Positions 19,201-26,316 of a stretch of DNA of 64,000 nt are shown here, in pieces. The position numbers were made by a program, and so were the translations under genes. Below the pieces are notes generated by a model. It was not told the origin of the DNA. It did no database searches and saw only the letters and a program-made list of their open reading frames with translations. The stretch covers positions 7,966,501 through 8,030,500 of the forward strand of contig NZ_CP026681.1 of the NCBI RefSeq assembly GCF_002949735.1, read 5' to 3'. This DNA is from Nostoc sp. 'Peltigera membranacea cyanobiont' N6 (lineage in GTDB: Bacteria > Cyanobacteriota > Cyanobacteriia > Cyanobacteriales > Nostocaceae). The first letter of the stretch is position 1, and the number at the start of each line of letters is the position of its first letter.

Positions 19201-19892
19201 AACGGCAATTATCTGATGCAGCCCGGCAACGATTACGAGCAATTCAAGAATTTACTCAATTAGGTTCTGGATATCAGCTAGCGATGCGCGACATGGAAAT
19301 CAGAGGTGTGGGTAACTTGCTAGGTGCTGAACAATCCGGTCAAATGGATGCCATCGGTTTTGATTTATACATGGAAATGCTAGAAGAAGCAATTCGGGAA
19401 ATCCGCGGACAAGAAATTCCGAAAGTGGAGGATACCCAGATTGACCTCAACCTGACAGCATTTATTCCGGCAGATTATATCACCGATTTGGATCAAAAGA
19501 TGAGTGCTTATCGGGCGGTGGCCACAGCTAAATCTAAATCAGAATTAAAGCTAATTGCAGCCGAGTGGAGCGATCGCTATGGTAATTTACCAGTCTCTGC
19601 AAATCAACTTTTGCGAGTTATGGAACTCAAACAGCTAGCAAAAAAACTCGGATTTAGCCGGATTAAACCAGAACAAAAGCAGCACGTAGTTTTAGAAACA
19701 CCAATGGAGGAACCCGCTTGGAATTTGTTGGCGGCGAATTTACCAGAAAATCTCAAGACGCGCTTTGTGTATTCTCCTGGTAAAGTCACGGTGCGCGGGT
19801 TAGGAGTTTTTAAAGCAGATCAACAATTGCAGAATTTGATTGATGCTTTCGGGAGAATGCAAGGTGCGATTCCAGAGGCGGCTATTGTTTAA
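16251..19892 (+). CDS. mfd: Transcription-repair coupling factor Mfd
   Basis: 1213 residues. The N-terminal UvrB-like region (SEASPYEPFDPE, then SRRGDIVDVFPV) binds UvrA. The RNA-polymerase-interacting domain (KLRPGDYVVHRNHGVGKF) comes next. The RecG-like translocase has Walker A GDVGFGKT at about 693-700, DEEQRFG, SATPIPRTLYMSL and QLRGRVGR. The TRCF C-terminal domain ends with MQGAIPEAAIV. Mfd releases RNA polymerase stalled at DNA lesions and recruits nucleotide-excision repair. Residues about 111-166 are not part of the family fold: they are the translation of a GGGGACT/CCCCAAT repeat element inserted in frame. Two smaller repeat-derived patches lie near residues 295-320 and 371-377. The last 107 codons are duplicated downstream (20612-20934). 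Confidence 0.97.
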   Translation: MSFSSIVRALARSPLTTEFISKLNRQQELRLNGISRLPKGLVASALAQAQGKDLFVVCATLEEAGRVYAQLEAMGWQTVHFYPTSEASPYEPFDPETEMSWGQMQVLADLVIGGWGLGTGDWGLGGQGGIIEKVTPLSVPNPHRPLSPEGAPSSPIPNPQSPIPSTGAKRPLAIVATQGALQPHLPPPEAFGQFCLTLKRGMELDLNVFSEKITILGYERVPLVEMEGQWSRRGDIVDVFPVSSEFPVRLEWFGDEIEQIREFDPATQRSAQGKVEQLILTPTSFAPIVMAALKNNSELAVMSYKLNSDSELSTENSSLLEGSRRFLGLAFEQPASLLNYLSENTLIAIDEPEQCHAHSDRWVENAEEQWRLGTGEESNQVPKIHRSFDECLADIAKFKTLYLSELSEENSGINLSSRSLPVTPHQFAKLAETIRQERDRNFSIWLLSAQPSRSVSLLQEHDCPAQFIPNPRDYQAIDKLQINHIPIALKYSGLAELEGFILPTYRIVIVTDREFFGQHSLATPGYIRKRHKATSKQVDPNKLRPGDYVVHRNHGVGKFVKLESLTINNEIRDYLVVQYADGLLRVVADQVGALSRFRAGGDKAPELNRMTGKAWENTKNKVRKAIKKLAVDLLKLYAARSQQQGFSFPSDMPWQEELEDSFPYQPTTDQLKAVQDVKRDMESDRPMDRLVCGDVGFGKTEVAIRAIFKAVTAGKQVALLAPTTILTQQHYHTLKERFAPYPVNVGLLNRFRSAEERRDIQKRLATGELDVVVGTQQLLGKGVMFRDLGLLVVDEEQRFGVNQKEKIKSLKTQVDVLTLSATPIPRTLYMSLSGIREMSLITTPPPTRRAIKTHLSPINSESIRSAIRQELDRGGQVFYVVPRVDGIEETTANLREVIPGARFAIAHGQMDESELESTMLTFSNGDADILVCTTIIESGLDIPRVNTILIEDAHRFGLAQLYQLRGRVGRAGIQAHAWLFYPKQRQLSDAARQRLRAIQEFTQLGSGYQLAMRDMEIRGVGNLLGAEQSGQMDAIGFDLYMEMLEEAIREIRGQEIPKVEDTQIDLNLTAFIPADYITDLDQKMSAYRAVATAKSKSELKLIAAEWSDRYGNLPVSANQLLRVMELKQLAKKLGFSRIKPEQKQHVVLETPMEEPAWNLLAANLPENLKTRFVYSPGKVTVRGLGVFKADQQLQNLIDAFGRMQGAIPEAAIV
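16581..16746 (+). repeat. GGGGACT / CCCCAAT repeat element inserted inside mfd
   Basis: A G-rich array (GGGGACT units, 16590-16625), a non-repetitive core and a C-rich array (CCCCAAT/CCCCAGT units, to 16746) form one unit, read in frame as Gly/Trp- then Pro/Asn/Gln/Ser-rich residues. The core at 16626-16650 (GGACAAGGGGGAATTATTG and following A-run) matches 34679-34702 upstream of icd with one mismatch. The two copies are therefore the same element, not independent slippage products. Confidence 0.8.
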
Positions 19893-20016
19893 TTGGGATA
19901 AAAAGATTAGTCATCAAATGAAAACCTATGTCATTTTGAGCAGGCTGGAATTCCAGACCCAGCCCTTTGACGTATAGTTAGTAAAATTAAAGGAAATACC
20001 AACCCAACTTTAATTT

Positions 20017-20280
20017 ATGATAAAAACTATCGAAGGCATTTATCAGGATGGGCAAATTCATCTCACCCAGCTACCGGAAGATATTAGCGATCGCTCCCAA
20101 GTCCTCGTTACGTTTCTAGATCCTGGCAAAATCGACCCCAGTAAATTACGCCAACTGATTGATCGGTTGGAGACAATTGCTGGAATTGGACAAGGTTTCG
20201 AGGAACTCAACGCTGGTAAAACTCGCCCAATTGAGGATTTTGTCCAAGAAATGCAACAAAAGTATGGCATTTCAGGTTGA
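20017..20280 (+). CDS. Antitoxin of a ParE/RelE-type toxin-antitoxin pair
   Basis: An 87-residue acidic protein beginning MIKTIEGIYQDGQIHL, resembling the short beta-strand start of AF2212-like/DUF104 antitoxins, then a helical tail ending QEMQQKYGISG. Its 3' end overlaps the start of the toxin gene by 17 bp, the usual gene order and coupling of such pairs. The pair sits between mfd and a duplicate of the mfd tail. A decayed second copy of its first 30 codons lies at 21966-22055. Family assignment is by pattern only. Confidence 0.72.
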   Translation: MIKTIEGIYQDGQIHLTQLPEDISDRSQVLVTFLDPGKIDPSKLRQLIDRLETIAGIGQGFEELNAGKTRPIEDFVQEMQQKYGISG

Positions 20281-20602
20281 GATTACCCAAATCGCGGAAA
20301 CTCAGATTGAGCAAGCTTATCGCTGGTATCGAGAGCGGAATCCTGAATTTGCCGATCGTTGGTTTCGAGGATTGATGAATGCTATTGCTACCCTACAAGA
20401 GAAGCCCCAACGTTGTGCTTTAGCAGTCGAACATGAAGTTTTTCCAGAAGAAGTACGTCAACTTCTTTATGGGAAAGCCAAAAATGTATACCGAGTACTT
20501 TTTACGATTCGAGGTACTACAGTTAATGTATTGTATGTGCGCCACAGTGGCCAAGCACCACTGACTGTAGATGACCTAGAGGAGTTAGAAGGTGGAGTTT
20601 AG
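20264..20602 (+). CDS. ParE/RelE superfamily toxin
   Basis: A 112-residue basic protein. MAFQVEITQIAETQIEQAYRW and YRERNPEFADRWFRGLMNA, then QLLYGKAKNVYRVLFTI and VNVLYVRHSGQ, follow the helix-helix-beta-sheet pattern of ParE/RelE toxins. Members either cleave ribosome-bound mRNA or poison gyrase; which applies here cannot be told. The ATG at 20264 is chosen because it fits the family N-terminus. A longer reading from 20159 would only translate antitoxin sequence out of frame. Confidence 0.8.
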   Translation: MAFQVEITQIAETQIEQAYRWYRERNPEFADRWFRGLMNAIATLQEKPQRCALAVEHEVFPEEVRQLLYGKAKNVYRVLFTIRGTTVNVLYVRHSGQAPLTVDDLEELEGGV

Positions 20603-20611
20603 GATTTCAAG

Positions 20612-20934
20612 GCGATCGCTATGGTAATTTACCAGTCTCTGCAAATCAACTTTTGCGAGTTATGGAACTTAAACAGCTAGCAAAAAAACTCGGATTTAGC
20701 CGGATTAAACCAGAACAAAAGCAGCACGTAGTTTTAGAAACACCAATGGAGGAACCCGCTTGGAATTTGTTGGCGGCGAATTTACCAGAAAATCTCAAGA
20801 CGCGCTTTGTCTATTCTCCTGGTAAAGTCACGGTGCGCGGGTTAGGGGTATTTAAAGCAGATCAACAATTACAGAATTTGATTGATGCTTTTGGGAGAAT
20901 GCAGGGTGCGATTCCAGAGGCGGTTGGTGTTTGA
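20612..20934 (+). pseudogene. Duplicate of the mfd 3' end (107 codons)
   Basis: Positions 20612-20932 match 19570-19890 of mfd with an offset of exactly 1042 bp. I count about eight substitutions in the first 310 bp (roughly 97% identity). The match begins exactly at a GCGATCGC octamer and ends at the stop region (VGV-stop here, AIV-stop in mfd). It has no proper start and encodes only the tail of the TRCF domain, so it is a relic. The reading frame is still intact, which indicates a recent event. Confidence 0.92.
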
Positions 20935-21110
20935 TCCGTTTTGTTCAAGTTTCTCGGCTAGACCTGACTTTTTCTGAATACAAAAACAACACTGAGGCAA
21001 TAAACGAAATAAGCACCATACAGCTATTAAGTATAAAAATGTTAAGAGTTTATCATTATGCTTGCCAAAGCGACTTTAAATAATTGACAGCCCAGCAGTA
21101 AAAATATGTT

Positions 21111-21956
21111 ATGACCATAGACAACTTCATCATTCGCCCAATGAACAGGTCAGAAGTGGACTTGGCGATTACTTGGGCCGCAGCCGAAGGCTGGAATCCA
21201 GGCAGGTATGATGCTGAATCTTTTTATCAAACTGACGAGCGCGGTTTTTTCTTGGGTGAGTTGAACGGTGAGCCTGTGGGATGTATTTCTGCTGTAGCTT
21301 ACGATCGCTATTTCGGCTTTCTTGGTTTTTACATTGTGAAGCCGCAGTTTCGTGGGCTTGGATTGGGGATGAAAATTTGGAATCAGGCAATGGCTTATCT
21401 GTCTACTGACCGTAACATCGCTTTAGATGGCGTAATAGCTCAACAAGATAATTACAAAAAGTCTGGTTTCCAAATTGCTTACAACCATATTCGTTATGAA
21501 GGAGTTGGCGGTGGTGTTATGCCTCCTGGTATCGTTGAACTAAGAACAGTACCTTTTGAGAAATTACTGGCTTACGATTGCCAACTTTTTCCCTCTCAGC
21601 GATCGCTGTTTCTGCAACATTGGATTGAGCAACCAGGAAGTTCTGCATTAGGGGTTCTCAAAGATGGATATCTTACTGGTTATGGAGTTATCCGCCCTGC
21701 TTATACAGGTTTAAGGATTGGGCCTTTGTTTGCCAATGATGAGAAAATTGCTGAAGCCCTATTTCTTGCCTTGCTTGCACAAAATCCTGATGTTCCAGTA
21801 TTTATTGATGTGCCAGATGTCAACTTACAAGCGATCGCTTTAGTTCAACATTATGGGTTACAGCCAATCTTTCAAACTGCTCGGATGTATACCAAAGGAA
21901 TGCCTAGCTTACCTATTAATCGTGTATTTGGTGTGACAAGTTTGGAACTCGGTTAG
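21111..21956 (+). CDS. GNAT family N-acetyltransferase
   Basis: 281 residues with an N-terminal GNAT fold. FIIRPMNRSEVDLAITWAAAEGW starts it, and the acetyl-CoA-binding motif A is visible at about residues 76-90 (FYIVKPQFRGLGLGMKIW). The C-terminal half (from about 150) is a second GNAT-like domain found in a common bacterial subgroup (RIGPLFANDEKIAEALFLALL). The substrate is unknown. The gene stands alone between the mfd relic and an antitoxin relic. A small-molecule acetylation role is the general inference. Confidence 0.87.
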   Translation: MTIDNFIIRPMNRSEVDLAITWAAAEGWNPGRYDAESFYQTDERGFFLGELNGEPVGCISAVAYDRYFGFLGFYIVKPQFRGLGLGMKIWNQAMAYLSTDRNIALDGVIAQQDNYKKSGFQIAYNHIRYEGVGGGVMPPGIVELRTVPFEKLLAYDCQLFPSQRSLFLQHWIEQPGSSALGVLKDGYLTGYGVIRPAYTGLRIGPLFANDEKIAEALFLALLAQNPDVPVFIDVPDVNLQAIALVQHYGLQPIFQTARMYTKGMPSLPINRVFGVTSLELG

Positions 21957-21965
21957 AAATAGTTG

Positions 21966-22055
21966 GTGAAAAAAACTATCGAAGGCATTTATCAGTATGA
22001 GTAAATTCACCTCACCCAGTTACGGCAAGATGTTAGCGATCGCTCTGATTTAATC
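21966..22055 (+). pseudogene. Relic of the antitoxin gene at 20017
   Basis: GTGAAAAAAACTATCGAAGG and the following sequence match the first 30 codons of the antitoxin at 20017-20106. Codon 13 has become a stop (CAA to TAA), and similarity ends just after the shared AGCGATCGCTC. It is a non-functional fragment about 1.9 kb from the intact copy. Confidence 0.75.
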
Positions 22056-22120
22056 AGCCACAGTTAAGAGCAAACAAATATAGTTGTTAGCATATTCTCA
22101 CAAACCAACTCAACAGGTTT

Positions 22121-22285
22121 ATGAAAATTAGAGCAATTATTCATCCAGCAGAAGAAGGCGGCTATTGGGCAGAGGTTCCCGCGCTTCCCTGTTGTATTAC
22201 CGAAGGAGACACCATAGAAGAAGTGATGGCTAATTTAAAAGATGCTATTGAAGGTTGGCTTGAAGTTGCCAATAGTCAGTCGTAA
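22121..22285 (+). CDS. HicB-like antitoxin, orphan, probably frameshifted near its end
   Basis: 54 codons from ATG 22121. MKIRAIIHPAEEGGYWAEVP, then PCCITEGDTIEEVMANL and AIEGWLEVAN, match the partial RNase-H-like HicB/UPF0150 fold. The frame stops at 22283-22285, directly after a 4-bp tandem duplication AGTCAGTC (22274-22281). Removing one AGTC would extend the protein with SRNSIESTDRVVEIAV, which looks like an ordinary HicB tail. No hicA partner is adjacent; the next gene is the ATPase. Confidence 0.65.
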   Translation: MKIRAIIHPAEEGGYWAEVPALPCCITEGDTIEEVMANLKDAIEGWLEVANSQS

Positions 22286-22391
22286 TTCAATTGAATCAAC
22301 AGATCGAGTTGTCGAAATTGCTGTACGAAATCGATTTTTGGTAAGCAATTTTGTAAGATTGTGGAACAAAAAGATTGGAAGGAATACGGCA

Positions 22392-23792
22392 ATGAAAATT
22401 AAAGTCAAAAATCTTGGTGCTTTAAAGCAAGCCGAATTCACACTTGGCGACCTGACAATCATTTGTGGCTGCAATAATACGGGCAAGACCTACGCTACTT
22501 ATGCGTTGTTTGGCTTTTTGGCTACTTGGCAAGATAGGCTTTCGATCAAAATCAATGCTGACAAGATCGACTTACTTCTTGCTGACGGCGTAGTTCGTCT
22601 TGATATACAAGAATATGTTGACAATATTGAGCAGATTGTTGCTCAATATTGTCAGGCATATACCAAGGAATTACCAAAGATTTTTGCAGCACGGGCTGAA
22701 CGATTTAAAACAACAGACTTTCAGGTAAGCCTGGACATCCAAAATATCCGTTTGGCAAGCGGATTTGATCTGAAAATGAGAGCCGCCAATGCAGAACTTT
22801 TTTTCATCACCAAAAGTGAAGAAAGCACAGAATTAGTTGTCACTCTGCTTGTTGAGAAAGATAAGGTAAAAATCCCCACCCAAATTATTGAGCGTATAAT
22901 TGCCGACGCACTGAAAGAGATCATTTTTCTTCACATTTTACCTCGCCCTTTTATAGCTTGTAGTGAACGAACTGGTGCTGCTATTTTTCGCAAAGATTTG
23001 AATTTCGACCGCAATCGCTTATTTGAAGAAATAGGTCAGGCTGGCCAAAATATTGATCGAGTAAAACTTCTACTTAAAGATATAGATTATGGAGATTATG
23101 GAGATTATGCCTTGCCGATAAGGACAAATGTGGACTTTATCCGGCGACTTGAAACCATTGCCAAAAAAAGCAGTTTCATTGCTGAGAACCATCCCGATGT
23201 GTTAGCTGATTTCGCTGACATCATAGGTGGTAAATACACAGTCACCCGTAATGATCAACTTTATTATGAGCCGAAGGATAAACGGATCAAGCTTTCTATG
23301 GATGAAAGTTCTAGCGCCGTGCGTTCTCTACTAGATATCGGCTTTTACCTGAGACACGAAGCCCAGCTTGGGGACTTACTGATGGTGGATGAACCCGAAC
23401 TTAACCTACACCCCGAAAACCAACGCCGCGTCGCACGGCTATTTGCCCAACTGGTGAACCTGGGCATTAAAGTTTTCATCACCACCCACAGTGATTACAT
23501 CATCAAAGAACTGAATACGCTGATCATGCTCAACCACGATAAACCCCATCTGAAGCGAATTGCCCAAGTTGAAGGTTATCGGCAAGAGGAACTGATCTCT
23601 TCTGAAAAAATCAAAGTCTATATCGCGGAAGAAGCATCGATAATACTTGACGGCAAAACAAAAAAAACTAAATGCCAGACCCTGACACCAGCCAACATCG
23701 ACCCAGAACTGGGTATTGAAGCCCGCAGCTTTGATACAACCATCGAAACGATGAACCGGATTCAGGAAGCGATCGTCTGGAGTGAGGAGTAA
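22392..23792 (+). CDS. AAA/ABC-type ATPase of a two-gene candidate defence system
   Basis: 466 residues from ATG 22392 (MKIKVKNLGALKQAEF), with a GGAAGG ribosome-binding sequence about 9 bp upstream. The Walker A motif is GCNNTGKT at residues 26-33. An ABC-like signature region is SMDESSSAVRSLLDIGF. Walker B is LLMVDEPELNLHP with D333/E334, and a switch histidine is H366 in FITTHSDYI. This is the architecture of OLD/RecF/SMC-like AAA ATPases that sense or clamp nucleic acid in defence systems such as Septu or PARIS. The stop overlaps the next start (TAATG), so the nuclease gene is translationally coupled. The frame is open upstream, but those codons overlap hicB and are not favoured. Confidence 0.85.
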   Translation: MKIKVKNLGALKQAEFTLGDLTIICGCNNTGKTYATYALFGFLATWQDRLSIKINADKIDLLLADGVVRLDIQEYVDNIEQIVAQYCQAYTKELPKIFAARAERFKTTDFQVSLDIQNIRLASGFDLKMRAANAELFFITKSEESTELVVTLLVEKDKVKIPTQIIERIIADALKEIIFLHILPRPFIACSERTGAAIFRKDLNFDRNRLFEEIGQAGQNIDRVKLLLKDIDYGDYGDYALPIRTNVDFIRRLETIAKKSSFIAENHPDVLADFADIIGGKYTVTRNDQLYYEPKDKRIKLSMDESSSAVRSLLDIGFYLRHEAQLGDLLMVDEPELNLHPENQRRVARLFAQLVNLGIKVFITTHSDYIIKELNTLIMLNHDKPHLKRIAQVEGYRQEELISSEKIKVYIAEEASIILDGKTKKTKCQTLTPANIDPELGIEARSFDTTIETMNRIQEAIVWSEE

Positions 23793-24361
23793 TGTCTGAT
23801 GGATTAAATGATATTGCTATTCTCAAAGAGATGATCAATAAAACCGCTATAGTTTCATTGGAAGATGATGGCTACGGCAAAAATAAGGTCATACTCAGAG
23901 AACCTCCACCCGCCAATTACGATGTAACTATTTATGGGATGCCCGATGATGATGAGGTCATCATCATCAATGCAGATAAATTTAAGTCACCAGATACAAT
24001 TTTTAAAGGAAACCGTGGTGAATGCAAACGTGCGGATTTTGTCATAGTTGCTGATACTGGCAAGAAAAAGGTTATCCTCTGCATTGAGATGAAAGCAAAG
24101 GCTAGCACAAGCACAGAACGGGAAATCATCCAGCAACTTAAGGGCGCTCAGTGTTTTGTCGCCTATTGCGAAAAAATTGGTAAAGAGTTTTGGGGACAAA
24201 AGAATTTCCTTAACACTTATATCTATCGCTTTGTCACCATCAGAAATATCAACATTCATAAGAAACCAACACGAGAGAAAATAACTGATGATCATGACAG
24301 TCCAGAGCGGATGCTAAAAATCAGTTCTCCACATTATCTTCAATTCAATCATTTGATCTGA
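23792..24361 (+). CDS. Putative PD-(D/E)XK nuclease partner of the ATPase
   Basis: 189 residues that I do not recognise as a named family. The centre has a nuclease-like arrangement. D82 lies in CKRADFVIVAD, 17 residues later comes E99-M-K101 at the end of a hydrophobic strand (VILCIEMKAK), and a helix with QQLKGA follows at about 113-118. This is the D-(E-x-K)-Q order of PD-(D/E)XK enzymes. The start overlaps the ATPase stop by 1 bp, so the two proteins are probably made together. I infer a DNA or RNA cutting effector controlled by the ATPase. An immunity or regulatory protein remains possible. Confidence 0.6.
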   Translation: MSDGLNDIAILKEMINKTAIVSLEDDGYGKNKVILREPPPANYDVTIYGMPDDDEVIIINADKFKSPDTIFKGNRGECKRADFVIVADTGKKKVILCIEMKAKASTSTEREIIQQLKGAQCFVAYCEKIGKEFWGQKNFLNTYIYRFVTIRNINIHKKPTREKITDDHDSPERMLKISSPHYLQFNHLI

Positions 24362-24548
24362 GGAAAAAAATAATGTCACTATGTAAAAATTTCCCTAACT
24401 TTCCCTAGACTATCCTCGATCCGACAAATCGCTGGTTTTCGGCAGTGCGATCGCGTTTTGCTCTCACCCCAAGCGATCGCACCCTAACAACCCCAACAGA
24501 GTGTAAGTAGAGATAATTTATTTATAGTATGACTTTCGTATAACAGCT

Positions 24549-24632
24549 ATGACTGAGCTACTTGAACAAGCGATCGCTAAACTAAAAAATCTGCCTGTCA
24601 ATGAACAGAATCAAGATGCGATCGCTTTTTTA
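24549..24632 (+). pseudogene. Truncated antitoxin-like N-terminus
   Basis: MTELLEQAIAKLKNL followed by VNEQNQDAIA resembles the start of a small helical antitoxin common in Nostoc. The frame then departs from that pattern and runs into the hicA gene in another frame, so I read it as a remnant. HIP1-type GCGATCGC sites fall at 24571-24578 and 24619-24625. Confidence 0.4.
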
Positions 24633-24672
24633 TATTTAAAAAGTTTGATACTATATATAGTATCATCTCTCG

Positions 24673-24948
24673 ATGAGCAGATTAAGAAAATTAGTAGATC
24701 GCTTCTTGAAACGACCTCCAGAAGTGCGGTTTCAGGAAGTTTACTATCTATTGGAAGCTTTTGGCTTTGAAGAAAAAAAGTCTAAGGGTAGCCATCATAG
24801 CTTCCGAAACTCCCAGGGTAAAACCATCACTGTACCCAAAACAGGAGGCCAAAAAGTTAAAGGAATTTATGTACAGCAAATAGTTGAACTATTAAATTTA
24901 GATGAGTGGATTGATGAAGACACTGAACCAGAAGAACCAGCAGATTGA
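24673..24948 (+). CDS. hicA: HicA-type toxin
   Basis: A 91-residue protein with the dsRBD-like HicA signature. FQEVYYLLEAFGFEEKK is followed by SKGSHHSFRN, which carries the conserved Gly-Ser-His catalytic region, then ITVPKTGGQKVKGIYVQQIVELL. HicA toxins degrade mRNA. The acidic C-terminal tail (DEWIDEDTEPEEPAD) is a small addition. The downstream hicB start lies within its last 50 bp, giving the usual hicA-hicB overlap. Confidence 0.85.
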   Translation: MSRLRKLVDRFLKRPPEVRFQEVYYLLEAFGFEEKKSKGSHHSFRNSQGKTITVPKTGGQKVKGIYVQQIVELLNLDEWIDEDTEPEEPAD

Positions 24949-25294
24949 GAAGCCGTCCTTAGAATATTATTTAAATCTTCAGTACCCTGTAACACTTTAC
25001 CCCGACCCAGAGGGTGGATATGTAGCTCAAATAAAAGATTTACCTGGATGTCTTACCCAAGGCGAAACCCTTGAAGAGACAGTGGAAAATCTTAATGAGG
25101 CGCGGGAATTGTGGATTGAAACAGCTTATGAAGCCGGCGATGATATCCCCTTACCAAGTAGTAATGATAGCTATAGTGGTAAACTATTACTACGGATGCC
25201 GAAATCTTTACATCGGCGTTTAGCTGAGACTTCTGAACGAGAAGGCGTTAGTCTCAACCAGTATATTGTCTCTTTGCTGAGTGCGATTGCATAA
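24902..25294 (+). CDS. hicB: HicB-type antitoxin with C-terminal DNA-binding helices
   Basis: 130 residues from ATG 24902; an in-frame ATG at 24914 is an equally good start. The RNase-H-like domain is visible as YYLNLQYPVTLYPDPEGGYV and IKDLPGCLTQGETLEETVENL. After a linker, the tail LLRMPKSLHRRLAETSEREG followed by VSLNQYIVSLLSAIA is a ribbon-helix-helix DNA-binding domain. It should bind and inhibit HicA and repress its own operon. A short AATTAAC/GTTAATT hairpin follows the stop, before the convergent Nudix gene. Confidence 0.87.
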   Translation: MSGLMKTLNQKNQQIEKPSLEYYLNLQYPVTLYPDPEGGYVAQIKDLPGCLTQGETLEETVENLNEARELWIETAYEAGDDIPLPSSNDSYSGKLLLRMPKSLHRRLAETSEREGVSLNQYIVSLLSAIA

Positions 25295-25330
25295 TTAACA
25301 GCGAAGCAATCTTAGTTAATTCCAGATGAT

Positions 25331-25762
25331 TTATAAATATTCAAAAAATACTTTAGGTACTAATCGTAATTCCCCAGATTCAAAGCGAGAGATATCTATC
25401 CATAACGCTTTATGTTTATGAGTTTGTGATTCTGAAAAAACTAAACTTTCCAGTTGATAAAATTTTGAATCAACAAAGTCACATTGATAAAGCTGAATAA
25501 TTTCATGACCTTGCCGACTATTAAATGTAAACAGGTTTTCTATACAACCGAGATATTTAATATTCGTTAAGTCTGCCTGAATTTCCTCTTGAAACTCCCG
25601 TTCTAAGGCGGCGTGGCTGGTTTCACCAAAATCAACACCACCGCCCAAAGCCCGATAAAATGTTTCTTGCTTTACGGGATCGTAGCCTTCAGAAACAAAT
25701 ATGCGTTCGCCATCCCGAATTAGCCCCAAGGCTATGACCCGAATTTCGCCTGCTTTATTCAT
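25331..25762 (-). CDS. Nudix hydrolase
   Basis: 143 residues. The Nudix box G-x5-E-x7-REUxEE-x-GU is present around residues 42-64 (GGGVDFGETSHAALEREFQEE), with a slight change at its end (IQADL). The enzyme should hydrolyse a nucleoside diphosphate linked to another group. The substrate is not predictable. It lies 8 bp downstream of the DUF3531 gene on the same strand, so the two are likely co-transcribed. Confidence 0.88.
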   Translation of the reverse strand: MNKAGEIRVIALGLIRDGERIFVSEGYDPVKQETFYRALGGGVDFGETSHAALEREFQEEIQADLTNIKYLGCIENLFTFNSRQGHEIIQLYQCDFVDSKFYQLESLVFSESQTHKHKALWIDISRFESGELRLVPKVFFEYL

Positions 25763-25770
25763 TTTGGTAA

Positions 25771-26223
25771 CTAATTATCGTAAATAGACTGAGGACGACT
25801 TTCACTATCCTCAATAGGCCAATCTGGATTTTCGCCGCCGATGTATAATTCTTCAATGGTCACATATTCCTGACTTAGCTGGGTGAGAGCGTTGAGTAAA
25901 ATATCCAATGCGATCGCATCACTGGTTCCTAAGTCAAACCAACAACGCCCCCACTGTCCCTCATATTCAAACTCACCGATGTTGTGCATCAGTGCTAACA
26001 AGCTTTTGTCATACCCTTGTTCATCATAATTCATGTAGCTGATATCAAGTCCAGTGTCCTGCACCTGGAGGTTCTCTGCATTAAATGCACCCAATTTACC
26101 CAGATAAAACCAGGAATTGAAAACTTCTTCTACATACTGCTTTTCACGTGCAGAAGGATTTGTGCTGAATTTCAGCCAAATCCACATATCAAAAGGATTA
26201 ATTTCGCGGAACTGAATCTCCAT
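25771..26223 (-). CDS. DUF3531 family protein
   Basis: 150 residues beginning MEIQFREINPFDMWIWLKF, then the YVEEVFNSWFYLGKLGAFNA region typical of DUF3531, a family largely restricted to cyanobacteria and plastids. It is soluble and acidic toward the C-terminus. Its biochemical role is unknown to me. The spacing to the Nudix gene suggests an operon. Confidence 0.82.
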   Translation of the reverse strand: MEIQFREINPFDMWIWLKFSTNPSAREKQYVEEVFNSWFYLGKLGAFNAENLQVQDTGLDISYMNYDEQGYDKSLLALMHNIGEFEYEGQWGRCWFDLGTSDAIALDILLNALTQLSQEYVTIEELYIGGENPDWPIEDSESRPQSIYDN

Positions 26224-26316
26224 TTTGGTCTAATATCTCTAGTATTATTCTGGAAATAAGCATATCAAAGCTGAAAATAGGAGAGAAAATTCTTCTCCTC
26301 TTACCCTAATGCCCAA

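Noticed and set aside
22242..22391. Longer N-terminus of the ATPase from 22242
   Set aside because: These codons overlap hicB out of frame, and the conserved ATPase start (MKIKVKNLG) with a ribosome-binding site is at 22392.
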